Numbered from the stretch's first letter, positions 18,016 through 27,695 are shown. The stretch is 64,000 nucleotides of DNA from Robiginitomaculum sp. (GCA_021776565.1 JAJFFQ010000034.1:1-64000); one strand, 5' to 3'. Notes: generated from the sequence alone by a model not told the origin. Made by a program: numbers and translations.

Positions 18016-18123
18016 TTAAGCCGCCTTTTTCTCCTTGCCAAAGCGGCCATAGAATGTCTCGCCGTTTTTGGCCATTTCACGTAAGAGATCCGGCACGGCA
18101 TAGGCCGCGCCATATTTTTTCAT
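18016..18123 (-). pseudogene. Fragment: last 35 codons of a second fadB-type gene
   Basis: On the minus strand this frame encodes [16 protein letters not shown], then [18 protein letters not shown] and a stop. It matches the C-terminus of the intact multifunctional enzyme ending at 19354, with silent and a few replacement differences. The KKYG start is nearer the usual family sequence than the SSG of the intact copy, so the fragment comes from a different allele rather than a recent duplication. Everything upstream of it is replaced by unrelated, AT-richer DNA carrying the 18178-18765 methyltransferase gene. Confidence 0.8.
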
Positions 18124-18177
18124 TATACTTTACGGGCCATTTACCAAATCAGTGTCGTTTGTTGGTGGGAGAACAAA

Positions 18178-18765
18178 ATGCCAGATGTAGGTTATTCACT
18201 AAATAGGTCTTATCAACCTCCAGTGAAGAGGTATGCCGACCTAGATGGGCCAGATTTCTACCCAACACCTGAGTGGGCAACTCGCGCATTGATTGACAAT
18301 GAAAAATTCGTTGGTGAAATTTGGGAATGTGCCTGCGGTGATGGGGCGATATCTGAAACGCTTCTACAAAGCGGACATCAAGTTTACTCTTCTGATCTGT
18401 ATGACCGTGGTTATGGAAAAACGAATCTAGATTTTTTATTGTCTTCTCGAAAAGCTAAAAATATAATTACTAATCCGCCATATAACTCAGCCGAGCAATT
18501 CTTACATCATGCGCTTGAGCTGGCTGAACAAAAAGTAGCGTTGCTACTAAGGTTGGCATTTCTTGAAAGTGCAAAGCGATGCCGTAGTATTTTTCAAATA
18601 ACACCCCCAACTCGCGTATGGGTGTTTTCTGAAAGGATAACTTTCTATCCTAACGGTGTTAGAACTGGTGGCTCTGGGACAACAGCATATGCTTGGTTTG
18701 TTTGGGACAAGGCAACTTCCACAAATACCGAATTGAATTGGTTTCCCCCCGGTTACAAGTCTTAA
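18178..18765 (+). CDS. Orphan phage-type SAM-dependent DNA methyltransferase-like protein
   Basis: This 195-residue protein has the class I methyltransferase plan. WECACGDGAISETLL (near residue 43) resembles motif I, the acidic end of the second strand is in YSSDLYDRG, and NPPYNSAEQF (near 101) is the catalytic NPPY motif of adenine-N6 or related amino-methyltransferases. It is short for a DNA methyltransferase and lacks an obvious target-recognition domain, as in many phage and island-encoded proteins. The ATG follows GGGAG. It converges with the minus-strand gene at 18762, overlapping by 4 bp. Codon use is more AT-rich than the neighbours, which suggests transfer. RNA or protein methylation is not excluded. 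Confidence 0.65.
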   Translation: MPDVGYSLNRSYQPPVKRYADLDGPDFYPTPEWATRALIDNEKFVGEIWECACGDGAISETLLQSGHQVYSSDLYDRGYGKTNLDFLLSSRKAKNIITNPPYNSAEQFLHHALELAEQKVALLLRLAFLESAKRCRSIFQITPPTRVWVFSERITFYPNGVRTGGSGTTAYAWFVWDKATSTNTELNWFPPGYKS

Positions 18766-19070
18766 ACGTCATGCCCTAATGAACGGAGGCGATTGCGTCC
18801 GGTATTGGTTATTTTCATACCGTTCTTAATGTCCTCGACCAAGCCTTGTGCGATCGGATTGGCGGGACTCGTTTTATGCGATTTTATGTTTCGTACTTTT
18901 TGGGAAAAATATGTATCATTCCTTCCAGTAAGAATATTTGCGTCATGACCAGTGGGAAGAAAGTATTCTTCAAGCTCTTCAATTAAATCTGACGTAGTAA
19001 TCTCTCCGCTTTGGCGCTGAGCCATGGCAAGCATCGCTACATCATATAACTCGGATTCTGAAATCGGCAT
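18762..19070 (-). CDS. Small protein, likely winged-helix domain of restriction-associated type
   Basis: This 102-residue protein opens with SESELYDVAMLAMA and contains DTYFSQKVRNIKSHKT followed by GLVEDIKNGMKITNTGR. This pattern recurs as a DNA-binding accessory domain next to HNH or Mrr-type endonucleases. No catalytic residues are visible. It is tail-to-tail with the methyltransferase gene at 18178 and shares its AT-rich composition, so the two probably arrived together. The assignment is by pattern memory only. Confidence 0.4.
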   Translation of the reverse strand: MPISESELYDVAMLAMAQRQSGEITTSDLIEELEEYFLPTGHDANILTGRNDTYFSQKVRNIKSHKTSPANPIAQGLVEDIKNGMKITNTGRNRLRSLGHDV

Positions 19071-19217
19071 TTTTTACTCTCCATTTTAATTTCAAGACTC
19101 CGATATGGTTATTTGAAAATTAAAATCAAGAGGGCGCTCAAAAATTTAAGTATAGTTTTCATTTTTTACTAAATGATAGAATCAATGGGGAGTTATTCTC
19201 TTTGGTGGGAGGTAATT

Positions 19218-19255
19218 AAAAAAGGCATGGACACACGTGCTCTCATGCCTTTTTT
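19218..19255 (-). terminator. Rho-independent terminator, usable in both directions
   Basis: AAAAAAGGCATG (19218-19229) pairs perfectly with CATGCCTTTTTT (19244-19255) around a 14-base loop. The A and T runs let it work on both strands. It lies 98 bp after the fadB stop, beyond repeat units R4 and R5, so it probably ends the fatty-acid oxidation operon. Confidence 0.8.
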
Positions 19256-19275
19256 GATTGGTAACTTGCCCATTC

Positions 19276-19302
19276 GTCACACCGATGAAAATCGGTGTCC
19301 AG
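19276..19302. repeat. Palindromic repeat unit R4
   Basis: GTCAC, stem ACCGAT, loop GAAA, stem ATCGGT, GTCCAG: 27 bp, the same frame as R1-R3 but with a quite different, still fully paired stem. Confidence 0.7.
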
Positions 19303-19313
19303 AAAAAACTTTG

Positions 19314-19340
19314 CTGGATTCCGTTTTGCAACGGAATGAC
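19314..19340. repeat. Palindromic repeat unit R5 (inverted)
   Basis: On the minus strand it reads GTCAT, stem TCCGTT, loop GCAA, stem AACGGA, ATCCAG. Together with R4 it forms an inverted pair just after the fadB stop codon. Confidence 0.75.
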
Positions 19341-19353
19341 GACTATGACTGAG

Positions 19354-21555
19354 TCAAGCCGCTTTTTTCTCTTTGCCAAAGCGGCCATAGAATGTCTCGC
19401 CGTTTTTGGCCATTTCACGCAATAAATCTGGAACAACGTAAGCGGCACCACTGCTGGCTGCCAGTTCATCAGCGCGTTTAACAAAGGTGTCAGCACCTAT
19501 GGTATCAATATAGGAAAGCGCACCGCCGGTGTATGGGGCAAATCCCCACCCCAGGATCGAGCCAACATCAGCCTCACGCGGGTCTTGTACAATGCCTTCA
19601 GCCATGCATCGGGCGGCCTCTATGGCCTGGGCATACAAAATGCGTTCCTTGATATAGGCAGGGGTCGGTTGTTCGTCCTCTGCCAGCACGCCATCCACCG
19701 CGAACTGACCCAGTTCAGGCCAAAGCCGCTTTTTGCCATCATCGCTATAGTCATAAAAACCTTTGGCGTTTTTACGGCCCTTGCGGTCATACTTTTCAAT
19801 CATCGCCCGGATAATCGGTGCCGTTGGCCCGGCAATAGCCTCCGGGCCAAGATCATCCTCTGTCTGTTTGAGAATTTTATAACCAAGGTCAATGGCCACT
19901 TCGTCTTGCAAGGATAGCGGCCCGACCGGCATACCGGCCATGCGCGCTGCGTTTTCAATCAATGCGGGCAGCACACCTTCGGAAAGCAACGCCATACCCT
20001 GTTCGATATAACGCATGACACAACGATTGGCGTAAAAGCCCCGTGTATCGGAGACGACAATCGGGGTTTTGCGAATTTTAGTGACAAAATCGAGCGCCCT
20101 GGAAATTGCATAATCGGATGTTTGTTTACCCACGATCAGTTCGACCAGCATCATTTTGTGAACGGGTGAGAAGAAATGAATACCGATGAAGTTTTCCGGT
20201 CGGGCGCTGGCTTCGGCCAGACCAGTGATCGGCAGGGTCGAGGTGTTGGAGCCAAAAACAGCCGTTTTTTGCATGTGCTCTTCGGCCATTTTGGTGATTT
20301 TGGCTTTTAGTTCACGGTTTTCAAACACGGCCTCGACCACCAGATCAACATCGGCCAGAGCCGCATAATCCGTGGTCGGCGTGATCCGCGCCAAAATGGC
20401 ATCGGCCTTGGCCTGATCCATTTTTTTATAGCCGACACGTTTGGTCAGTTCTTTTTGCGCAAAGGCCTTGCCCTTTATCGCGGCGTCCTGATCCACATCA
20501 ACCAGCGCCACATCAACACCGGCCATGGCGGATACATAGGCAACGCCCGCGCCCATGAAGCCTGCACCAATAACGGCGATTTTTTTAATCGCGCCTTTGC
20601 TCTGTCCTTCTGGTCTGGCGCCGGCCTTGTCCAGCGCCTGTTTGGAGAGGAAGATCGAGCGGATCATATTGCGGCTTTCCGGGCGTTGCATCAGGCACGT
20701 GAAATAGCGGCACTCAATACGAAGACCCGCATCAATACCCACTTGCAAACCTTCATAGACGCACGACAGAATATAACGCTGCGCCGGATAATTCCCGTAA
20801 GTGTTTTTACGGATCATCGGCGCAACACCCATAAAGGTTTGCGCGCCCGCAGGGTGGTAGGGGCCGCCGCCCGGAATTTTGAACTTTTCCTGATCCCAGG
20901 GTTGTTTGGCGTCCGGGTTGGCCTTGACCCAGGCTTTGGCTTTTTCAATCAGTTCACTGGTAGGCGCGGTTTCATGAATAACGCCAAGGGCAAGTGCCTT
21001 GTCGGCGCTAATCATCTTGCCTTGCATCATCAGATCAAAGGCGTTCATGGCCCCGATCAGGCGCGGCAGACGCTGGGTGCCGCCGCCGCCCGGCAATACG
21101 CCGACCATGGCTTCGGGCAGACCCAGTTTCAGCTTGGCATTATCACATGCGGCAATGCGATAATGACAGGCCAGAGTGATCTCCAACCCGCCGCCAAGGG
21201 CCAGGCCATTGATCGCCGCTGCGATCGGTTTGCCACAGGTTTCCAGCTTTCTGAAATTTGTGTGGATGACGGTGAACTCTTTATAGAGCAGCGCGTTGCG
21301 TTCATCGTGTGAAAGCTTTTCGGCTTCGCTAAATATACTGCCAAGGCCAGAAAGATCTGCCCCGGCACAAAACGCATTGTCCTTGCCAGAGGTAATTACC
21401 GCGCCTTTGATGGCGTCATCATTGGCAATGGTTTGCGCCCATTGTCCAATTTCGTCCAGCACAGCGGAGGAAAGCACATTCATGCTCACATCGGGGCTGT
21501 TAAAGGTAATCAGCGCAATGCCGTCTTTGTCGATGTCTAGTGTGAAATGTTTCAT
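19354..21555 (-). CDS. fadB: Multifunctional fatty-acid oxidation enzyme (enoyl-CoA hydratase / 3-hydroxyacyl-CoA dehydrogenase)
   Basis: The 733-residue protein fuses a crotonase domain (about residues 1-280, with [19 protein letters not shown] forming the oxyanion hole) to an NAD-dependent 3-hydroxyacyl-CoA dehydrogenase (Rossmann start [16 protein letters not shown] near 330; [11 protein letters not shown] carries the catalytic His). It does the hydration and oxidation steps of beta-oxidation. I chose ATG 21553-21555 (MKHFTLDI) over the GTG 18 bases upstream because the family starts there and GCAGGACA precedes it. The thiolase gene lies directly upstream, as in fadAB/fadIJ pairs. A fragment of another allele's C-terminus sits at 18016-18123. 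FadJ-type naming would be equally fair. Confidence 0.92.
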   Translation of the reverse strand: MKHFTLDIDKDGIALITFNSPDVSMNVLSSAVLDEIGQWAQTIANDDAIKGAVITSGKDNAFCAGADLSGLGSIFSEAEKLSHDERNALLYKEFTVIHTNFRKLETCGKPIAAAINGLALGGGLEITLACHYRIAACDNAKLKLGLPEAMVGVLPGGGGTQRLPRLIGAMNAFDLMMQGKMISADKALALGVIHETAPTSELIEKAKAWVKANPDAKQPWDQEKFKIPGGGPYHPAGAQTFMGVAPMIRKNTYGNYPAQRYILSCVYEGLQVGIDAGLRIECRYFTCLMQRPESRNMIRSIFLSKQALDKAGARPEGQSKGAIKKIAVIGAGFMGAGVAYVSAMAGVDVALVDVDQDAAIKGKAFAQKELTKRVGYKKMDQAKADAILARITPTTDYAALADVDLVVEAVFENRELKAKITKMAEEHMQKTAVFGSNTSTLPITGLAEASARPENFIGIHFFSPVHKMMLVELIVGKQTSDYAISRALDFVTKIRKTPIVVSDTRGFYANRCVMRYIEQGMALLSEGVLPALIENAARMAGMPVGPLSLQDEVAIDLGYKILKQTEDDLGPEAIAGPTAPIIRAMIEKYDRKGRKNAKGFYDYSDDGKKRLWPELGQFAVDGVLAEDEQPTPAYIKERILYAQAIEAARCMAEGIVQDPREADVGSILGWGFAPYTGGALSYIDTIGADTFVKRADELAASSGAAYVVPDLLREMAKNGETFYGRFGKEKKAA

Positions 21556-21573
21556 TTTATTTGTCCTGCCCAC

Positions 21574-22779
21574 TTATATGCGTTCGATAATCGTTGCGGT
21601 GCCCATACCGCCGCCGACACACAAGGTGGCCAGCGCGGTTTGTTTGTCTGTGCGTTCCAACTCGTCCAGCACCGTGCCCAAGATCATTGCGCCTGTTGCA
21701 CCCAAGGGGTGACCCATGGCAATGGCACCGCCATTGACGTTCATAATCGCCGGGTCGATGTCAAAGGCCTGCATGTGGCGCAAGACGACTGAGGCAAAGG
21801 CCTCGTTCAGCTCAAAAAGATCGATGTCACTGACATTCATGCCGGCCTTGGCCAGCGCCTTTCTGGTCACCGCAACCGGCCCGGTCAGCATGATGGTCGG
21901 CTCCGAGCCAATAGAAGCCATAGAACGAAAACGCGCCCGTGGTTTCAGGCCGGCTTTTTCCCCGGCCTCTTTTGAGCCGATAAGAATGGCCGATGCACCA
22001 TCAACAATGCCCGATGAATTGCCGCCGGTATGGACGAAGTTAATGGCTTCAACTTCGGGGTATTTTTGAATGGCAACATTATCAAGGCCAACAAATTCAG
22101 ACAAAGCCTGAAAAGCGGAGTTCAGGCCACCGAGGCTCTGCATGTCGGTGCCGGGGCGCATGTGTTCATCATGGTCAAGTATGGTCAGGCCAAGCTGGTC
22201 TCTAACCGGTACGATTGATTTTTTGAACCGGCCCTCTTTCCATGCAGTGGCGGCGCGTTTTTGACTTTCCACTGCATAGGCATCCACGTCATCGCGTGAA
22301 AAACCGTACTTGGTGGCAATCAGATCTGCCGATACGCCTTGGGGCACAATGTTGTGGTCAAAGGTAATTTCAGGGTCGACGCCCATGGCACCGCCGTCTG
22401 ACCCCATGGGTACGCGGCTCATGGCTTCTACGCCGCCGGCAATTACAAAGTCGGCCTCGCCGCACATCACCTTGGCTGCGCCAAGATTACAGGCTTCGAG
22501 GGCCGAGGCGCAAAAGCGATTGACCTGAAAGCCAGCGGTGGTTTCAGCGTATTTTGCGTTAATCACCGCAGAGCGGGCAATGTCTGCGCCTTGCTCGCCA
22601 ACCGGGGTGACGCAGCCAAGGATCACATCATCAACCAGTGAGGTATCCAAGGCATTACGATCACGAATGGCCTGTAATTGCTGGGTAGCAAGCTGCAACG
22701 CCGTAATTTCGTGCAAACTGCCGTTTTTTTTCTTGCCACGCGGTGTGCGCACGGCGTCATATATATAGGCTTCAGTCAT
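21574..22779 (-). CDS. fadA: Acetyl-CoA C-acyltransferase (thiolase)
   Basis: This 401-residue thiolase has the three catalytic signatures: the nucleophile C90 in [10 protein letters not shown], the histidine in [15 protein letters not shown] near 350, and the second cysteine in [11 protein letters not shown] near 385. It splits 3-ketoacyl-CoA into acetyl-CoA and a shortened acyl-CoA, the last step of beta-oxidation. It lies immediately upstream of fadB. Its start codon overlaps the stop of the inserted DUF559 gene by 4 bp, and it was presumably preceded directly by the acyl-CoA dehydrogenase gene before the insertion. FadI naming is equally possible. Confidence 0.93.
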   Translation of the reverse strand: MTEAYIYDAVRTPRGKKKNGSLHEITALQLATQQLQAIRDRNALDTSLVDDVILGCVTPVGEQGADIARSAVINAKYAETTAGFQVNRFCASALEACNLGAAKVMCGEADFVIAGGVEAMSRVPMGSDGGAMGVDPEITFDHNIVPQGVSADLIATKYGFSRDDVDAYAVESQKRAATAWKEGRFKKSIVPVRDQLGLTILDHDEHMRPGTDMQSLGGLNSAFQALSEFVGLDNVAIQKYPEVEAINFVHTGGNSSGIVDGASAILIGSKEAGEKAGLKPRARFRSMASIGSEPTIMLTGPVAVTRKALAKAGMNVSDIDLFELNEAFASVVLRHMQAFDIDPAIMNVNGGAIAMGHPLGATGAMILGTVLDELERTDKQTALATLCVGGGMGTATIIERI

Positions 22780-23201
22780 TGGGGCGTTCTCCTGTTGGGG
22801 AAATAGGTTTCCTCCTCCGCTTGCGGGGGAGGTGGCGGCGAAGCCGACGGAGGGGGGAGTTTGGAAGCAATGGTTTCCAACACACCAGAGAAATTTTCAT
22901 AAACGTCTAAATTGCCAACGCGCAAAACTTGCCACCCTTGATCTTTAAGGAATTTAGTTCGGCGTTCGTCATGCAAAACGTGTGCATCACTGGCATGGGT
23001 TGCACCATCCACTTCGACAATCAACTTTTGACCTCTGCAAGCAAAATCAGTAATATAGGAACCAATGGGGTGCTGTCTCTGAAATCTATGGCCATTCAGT
23101 TTTCGGCTCTTTAACTGTGCCCACAGAATGATCTCTGCTTTGGTCATTTCGGTACGAAGTTGCCGGGCTTGTTTTCTGGAGCGGGTTTCAGCTTCACGCA
23201 T
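22776..23201 (-). CDS. DUF559-domain protein (VSR-like endonuclease fold)
   Basis: The frame encodes about 141 residues from ATG 23199-23201, which has a purine-rich GGAGGGGGGG before it. The DUF559 pattern is clear: [20 protein letters not shown], then [19 protein letters not shown], then [10 protein letters not shown] and WQVLRVGN. The acidic residues in DFACR and EVDG match the active site of the very-short-patch-repair nuclease fold, though activity has not been shown for most members. The C-terminal proline-rich tail ([12 protein letters not shown]) is encoded by the left terminal repeat of the element and the last codons by the old fadA leader. It lies within the fad operon. Confidence 0.8.
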   Translation of the reverse strand: MREAETRSRKQARQLRTEMTKAEIILWAQLKSRKLNGHRFQRQHPIGSYITDFACRGQKLIVEVDGATHASDAHVLHDERRTKFLKDQGWQVLRVGNLDVYENFSGVLETIASKLPPPSASPPPPPQAEEETYFPNRRTPQ

Positions 23202-23253
23202 TCCCCCCCCCTCCGCCCCTCTGGGGCACCTCCCCCGTAAACGGAGGAGGAAA
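22808..23253. mobile_element. 446-bp element with inverted ends carrying the DUF559 gene
   Basis: Both ends read inward as TTTCCTCCTCCG, then CGGGGGAGGTG and, further in, CGGAGGGGGG (left 22808-22858, right 23203-23253 on the other strand), an imperfect inverted repeat of about 50 bp that is itself partly palindromic. The only gene inside is DUF559. The element separates an acyl-CoA dehydrogenase gene from fadA within one operon. I could not identify a target-site duplication. Confidence 0.6.
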
Positions 23254-23277
23254 GTAAAAGGAAGATTGGCATTAAAT

Positions 23278-24438
23278 TCACAATGACCTCGCAATAAGCA
23301 GTTTCATGATTTCGTTGGTGCCACCGTAAATGCGTTGCACCCGGGCGTCAGTAAACATACGCGCAATGGGGTATTCTTCCATATAACCATAACCGCCAAA
23401 CAGTTGCAGGCATTCGTCCATCACTTTTCCTTCCACGTCCGTGACCCAGTATTTGGCCATGGAAGCGGTGGTGGCATCCAGTTCACCTTTAAGCAGGCGT
23501 TCGGCGCAATGATAGGTAAAGGTTTTGGCTACCGTAGTCAGGGTTTTGCACTCGGCCAGTTTGAACTGGGTGTTTTGAAAGGCCATGATCGGTTTTTTGA
23601 ACGCGGTGCGTTCCTTGGCATACTCTATGGTCACGCGCAGGGCGTGCTCCATCGCCGCTACACCTTGCACGGCAATATTCAGGCGTTCCTGAGGCAATTG
23701 ATCCATAAGCTGGTAAAAACCCTGACCTTCTTCGGTGCCCAACAGTGCGTCGGCGGGCAGGTCTACACCGTCAAAGAACAGCTCGGACGTGTCTTGCGCA
23801 TGATTGCCGATTTTATCAAGATTACGCCCGCGCTTGAACCCATCCGCGCCGTCGGTCTCTACGATCATGAGCGAGACGCCTTTGGCGCCGCCACCATCTG
23901 TCTTGGCCACCACGATCACCAGATTTGCGGTGCCGCCATTGGTGATGAAGGTTTTGGATCCGTTCAGCACATAGCCATTGCCGGATTTTTTGGCCGTCGT
24001 GCGTATGCCTTGCAGGTCTGATCCGGCACCGGGTTCGGTCATGGCAATGGCACCGACCATTTCCCCGCTTGCCAGTTTAGGCAGCCATTTGCGTTTTTGC
24101 TCTTCGGTGCCGTAATGCAGGATATAGGGCGCAACAATGGCGTTATGCAGCGAGATGCCAAAGCCATCAACACCGGCACGGTGCAGCTCCTCCATAATAA
24201 TCATCTCATGGCGGTAATCACCACCAGCACCGCCATACTCTTCGGGCATGGAGGCACAGAGCAAACCCATGGCCCCGGCCTTGTTCCATGCTTCGCGGTC
24301 AACAATGCCAGCTTTACGCCATGCTTGCGAGTGAGGCGCACATTCGCGCTCGTAAAAGCCAAAGGTGGCATCGCGGAAGATATTGATGTCTTCTTCGGTG
24401 TACCAGGCAGGTAGCGGGAAATCCAAAGCTTCGGTCAT
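23278..24438 (-). CDS. Acyl-CoA dehydrogenase
   Basis: This 386-residue flavoprotein has the usual three-domain plan. [13 protein letters not shown] near 135 is the FAD-binding signature, [11 protein letters not shown] follows, and [32 protein letters not shown] near the C-terminus is the second signature. It introduces the trans-2 double bond of acyl-CoA and passes electrons to ETF. The exact chain length or branched substrate cannot be told; the family includes long-chain and isovaleryl-type enzymes. It starts 2 bp after the upstream dehydrogenase gene, so the two are cotranscribed. Confidence 0.9.
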   Translation of the reverse strand: MTEALDFPLPAWYTEEDINIFRDATFGFYERECAPHSQAWRKAGIVDREAWNKAGAMGLLCASMPEEYGGAGGDYRHEMIIMEELHRAGVDGFGISLHNAIVAPYILHYGTEEQKRKWLPKLASGEMVGAIAMTEPGAGSDLQGIRTTAKKSGNGYVLNGSKTFITNGGTANLVIVVAKTDGGGAKGVSLMIVETDGADGFKRGRNLDKIGNHAQDTSELFFDGVDLPADALLGTEEGQGFYQLMDQLPQERLNIAVQGVAAMEHALRVTIEYAKERTAFKKPIMAFQNTQFKLAECKTLTTVAKTFTYHCAERLLKGELDATTASMAKYWVTDVEGKVMDECLQLFGGYGYMEEYPIARMFTDARVQRIYGGTNEIMKLLIARSL

Positions 24439-24440
24439 GC

Positions 24441-26222
24441 CTAGAACTCACTCTCGTCCATAGCCATCAGATTTGTAGCACCGGCTTCAATCCGTGCCAG
24501 ATGCATGGCCGAGGCGGGCAGGACGTGGCTCAGGAAAAAGGCCCCGGTTTTCAGCTTTGCGGCATAAAATGGTTCATCACCTTTTTTTGCCAGAGCCACT
24601 TTGGCCATTTTCGCCCACATATAAGAGAGCGCCGTCAGGGCAAAAAGGTGCAGGAAGTCATGACTGCCCGCCCCGGCATTATCAAAATTGGACAGGCTGT
24701 TTTCCATCAACCAGGTGGTGGCGGTATTCAGGTCTGCACGTGTGCGTTTCATGCCCTCGATAAAGGGTTTCATATCGTCATCAGCGTCATTGTCGGCAAT
24801 AAAGGTGTCCAGCTCACCGATAAAGGTCATGATGGGTCTGCCGCCGTGCATGGCCAGCTTGCGGCCAACAAGGTCGAGCGCCTGAACGCCATTGGCTCCT
24901 TCATAGATCATGCCGATACGGGCGTCGCGGACAAATTGCGACATGCCCCATTCTTCGATATAGCCATGACCACCATAAATTTGCTGGGCGTTGGTGGCAT
25001 TTTGATAGCCGCGATCTGTAAGATAGGCTTTGATGACCGGGGTCAACAGCGCCATATAATCAGCGCCCTTTTCACGCACTTTTTCGTCCGGGGATACTTC
25101 TTCCAGATCGCCGTGCAAGGCTGTCCAGTACAAAAACGCCCGGCAGCCTTCGGTGGTGGATTTATGTTCCAGCAACATACGGCGCACATCGGGGTGAACA
25201 ATAATGGGGTCTGCCGGGCCATCGGGGTTTTTTGGCCCGGTTAGTGACCGTCCCTGAATCCGTTCCCTGGCGTAAGTAATGGCGTTTTGATAGGAGGCTT
25301 CTGACTGGCAAAGTCCCTGCATGCCGGTGCCAAGGCGTGCCGCGTTCATCATGACAAACATCAGACGCAGACCCTTGTTCTCCTCGCCAATGAGAAAACC
25401 GGTCGCGTCATCAAAATTCATCGTGCAGGTGGAATTGCCATGAATACCCATTTTGTGCTCGATAGAGCCGCAAGATACACCATTGCGCTCTCCCAGCGAG
25501 CCATCGTCACCCACCATAATTTTGGGAACGATGAACAGCGAAATGCCCTTGGTGCCCTGGGGTGCGCCTTCAATGCGGGCAATGACCATGTGGATGATAT
25601 TATCCGTCAGGTCATGTTCGCCCGATGAGATAAAAATTTTCTGGCCGGTGATAGCATAACTGCCGTCGGCTTGTGGCACCGCCTTGGTCTTGAGCAGCCC
25701 TAAATCCGTGCCGCAATGCGGCTCGGTCAAATTCATGGTGCCGCCCCATTCGCAAGACGTCATTCTGGGCAGGTATTTTTGTTTTTGTTTATCCGTTCCA
25801 CCGGCCAGAATGGCCTCGACCGCGCCGCGCGTCAGGCCTGGATACATGGCAAAGGCGGTGTTGGCCGTGCTCATCATTTCCGATACGGCAATGCCAAGAA
25901 CACTGGGAAGACCTTGCCCGCCAAACTCTGGCTCGGCCCCCAAAAGCGGCCAGCCATTTTCAACAAACTTGTCAAAGGCATCCTTAAACCCTGGTGGCGT
26001 GGTAACCGAACTATCTTCATTGCGGATGCAGCCTTTTTGATCGCCGACCTGGTTCAAGGGTTGCAATACCCCTTCGGCAAATTTGGCCGCTTCATCCATA
26101 ATGGCGTCTGCCAGGTCACGCGGTGCCTCGGAAAACTTTGGCAAGGCCTCATATTGTGAAATATCCAACACCTCATGGAGCAGGAATTTCATATCGCGGA
26201 CGGGCGGGGTATAGCTTGGCAT
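24441..26222 (-). CDS. Acyl-CoA dehydrogenase, long DmdC-like type
   Basis: This 593-residue protein is of the longer acyl-CoA dehydrogenase class, with an N-terminal extension (MPSYTPPVRDMKFLLHEV) and a C-terminal dehydrogenase-like domain. FAD-site residues are in MNLTEPHCGTDLGLLKT, and the C-terminal signature is YGGHGYIEEWGMSQFVRDARIGMIYEGANG. The class contains the methylmercaptopropionyl-CoA dehydrogenase DmdC as well as many medium- or long-chain enzymes, and the sequence alone does not separate them; the fad context favours ordinary fatty acids. It starts 9 bp after the MerR regulator gene. Confidence 0.88.
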   Translation of the reverse strand: MPSYTPPVRDMKFLLHEVLDISQYEALPKFSEAPRDLADAIMDEAAKFAEGVLQPLNQVGDQKGCIRNEDSSVTTPPGFKDAFDKFVENGWPLLGAEPEFGGQGLPSVLGIAVSEMMSTANTAFAMYPGLTRGAVEAILAGGTDKQKQKYLPRMTSCEWGGTMNLTEPHCGTDLGLLKTKAVPQADGSYAITGQKIFISSGEHDLTDNIIHMVIARIEGAPQGTKGISLFIVPKIMVGDDGSLGERNGVSCGSIEHKMGIHGNSTCTMNFDDATGFLIGEENKGLRLMFVMMNAARLGTGMQGLCQSEASYQNAITYARERIQGRSLTGPKNPDGPADPIIVHPDVRRMLLEHKSTTEGCRAFLYWTALHGDLEEVSPDEKVREKGADYMALLTPVIKAYLTDRGYQNATNAQQIYGGHGYIEEWGMSQFVRDARIGMIYEGANGVQALDLVGRKLAMHGGRPIMTFIGELDTFIADNDADDDMKPFIEGMKRTRADLNTATTWLMENSLSNFDNAGAGSHDFLHLFALTALSYMWAKMAKVALAKKGDEPFYAAKLKTGAFFLSHVLPASAMHLARIEAGATNLMAMDESEF

Positions 26223-26231
26223 GGAATTCTC

Positions 26232-26687
26232 CTAGTGTTCAAGTCGGGCGCGGGCCAGAGCCTCAAAGGCGCGGGCGCGGGATTTTAATTCTTCCGATGG
26301 TTCAAGGTTGGCATGGCGGGCTTCCATCCAGGCACAACCGGCTTGCAGTTCTTCAATGGCGTCTTCTATGTCGCGCCGTTGTTGTTTAAGCGCATCGATG
26401 CGTGCACGAAACCGTTTGAGCCACAAACCAAGATGTTGCGGGCTGTCAGAGGTTATAGCCTCAAGGTCTAGCATTTCACGAATTTCATCAAGCGAAAAAC
26501 CAACCCGTTTGCCGCGAAGGACAAGGCGAAGGCGTGCGCGATCCGCTGCAGAAAAGACCCGTGTTTGGCCATGCCGTGAAGGGGTTAGCAGCCCCTTGTC
26601 TTCATAAAAGCGCAGTGCTCTTGCTGTGACGGCAAATTCACCGGCCAGTTCGGAAATAGAATAGGTTCTGGATGCGCTTTGTGGCAT
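26232..26687 (-). CDS. MerR-family regulator of the fatty-acid/branched-chain catabolism type
   Basis: This 151-residue protein has a MerR winged helix at residues 8-75 (YSISELAGEFAVTARALRFYEDKGLL) followed by the dimerising antiparallel coiled coil. It lacks the metal-binding cysteines of MerR or SoxR; the single Cys near 118 is in the coil. It most resembles LiuR-like regulators that control acyl-CoA catabolism. It is the first gene of the acyl-CoA dehydrogenase-thiolase-fadB operon and divergent from an enoyl-CoA hydratase gene, with the palindrome at 26708-26723 in between, so autoregulation is likely. Confidence 0.82.
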   Translation of the reverse strand: MPQSASRTYSISELAGEFAVTARALRFYEDKGLLTPSRHGQTRVFSAADRARLRLVLRGKRVGFSLDEIREMLDLEAITSDSPQHLGLWLKRFRARIDALKQQRRDIEDAIEELQAGCAWMEARHANLEPSEELKSRARAFEALARARLEH

Positions 26688-26707
26688 AGGTGTGTTTGTA
26701 TATAACG

Positions 26708-26723
26708 TTTACGTTAACGTCAA
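26708..26723. promoter_or_regulatory. Probable MerR-regulator operator
   Basis: The sequence TTTACGTTAACGTCAA contains the perfect palindrome ACGTTAACGT (26711-26720) with TT/AA continuing beyond one mismatched pair. It lies 20 bp upstream of the MerR-type gene and in the divergent region with the enoyl-CoA hydratase gene. As I recall, LiuR-type sites have this ACGT-centred form; the match is from memory. Confidence 0.6.
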
Positions 26724-26887
26724 TGAAAAAGGCGTATGTTTTTGTTTCTCACATGACCAAATCATGAAGCCGTGAGTCAAAAGGGTGACGCGAGTGCGTT
26801 CCTGCGCTATGCCAGCGCCCGGATCGCCCCCGGATCGAACCGGGGACGAAAACGAAAACAGTATAACCAGGAACGGAGCCTGTTGGC

Positions 26888-27664
26888 ATGGCGTTTGAAA
26901 CACTTCAGGTAAGCACAGAGGGAAGGGTGGGGCTGATTACGCTCAACCGGCCAGAGGCCTTGAACGCCCTGTGCGCCCAACTCACCAGCGAACTGGCCGA
27001 GGCACTGGCGGCATTTGATGCTGATGAAGACATAGGGTGTGTGATCCTGACCGGATCAAAAAAAGCCTTTGCTGCTGGCGCAGATATTAAAGAACTACAG
27101 GAAGGTACTTTTGTTGACCTTTATATGAACGACCCTTTTGCCAAGACCTGGGAGGCCGTGTCGCGTTTCAAAAAACCGATCATCGCTGCCGTATCGGGTT
27201 ATGCACTGGGGGGTGGTTGCGAAGTTGCGATGATGTGTGATTTCATTATTGCGGCAGACAATGCAAAATTTGGCCAACCTGAAATCAATTTAGGTGTTAT
27301 GCCGGGATCAGGCGGTACCCAGCGTCTGCCGCGCGCAATTGGCAAAGCCAAGGCTATGGAGTTATGCCTGACAGGCCGGATGATGGATGCTGCCGAAGCC
27401 GAGCGCGCCGGTCTGGTAAGTCGCATTGTGGCAGTTGACGATCTGGCAGAGGATGCAATGAAAACCGCAACCAGCATTGCTGAAAAATCCCTGCCCGTCG
27501 CCATCATGACCAAGGAAGCCATCAATACGGCGTTTGAAACCACCCTTGCCCAGGGTATTCGATTTGAGCGACGTGTGTTTCATTCCCAGTTCACTTTGGA
27601 AGACCAAAAAGAAGGCATGGCTGCGTTTACAGAGAAAAGAGCGCCGCACTTCAAAAATCGCTGA
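26888..27664 (+). CDS. Enoyl-CoA hydratase
   Basis: This 258-residue crotonase-family protein has the oxyanion-hole segments [11 protein letters not shown] (near 65) and [16 protein letters not shown] (near 105). The catalytic glutamates are in CE of GGCEVAMM and [19 protein letters not shown] (near 133), as in mitochondrial short-chain enoyl-CoA hydratase. It hydrates 2-enoyl-CoA esters of about C4-C6. It is divergent from the MerR-headed operon and precedes rpsT and dnaA, a gene order kept in many alphaproteobacteria. The ATG follows GGAG. Confidence 0.92.
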   Translation: MAFETLQVSTEGRVGLITLNRPEALNALCAQLTSELAEALAAFDADEDIGCVILTGSKKAFAAGADIKELQEGTFVDLYMNDPFAKTWEAVSRFKKPIIAAVSGYALGGGCEVAMMCDFIIAADNAKFGQPEINLGVMPGSGGTQRLPRAIGKAKAMELCLTGRMMDAAEAERAGLVSRIVAVDDLAEDAMKTATSIAEKSLPVAIMTKEAINTAFETTLAQGIRFERRVFHSQFTLEDQKEGMAAFTEKRAPHFKNR

Positions 27665-27695
27665 AATTTAAGATAGGCTGACACACTTTACAGTG

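Noticed and set aside
20455-21312. 285-codon open frame on the plus strand
   Set aside because: It is antisense to fadB, whose protein signatures are unmistakable; low-complexity composition typical of a shadow frame.
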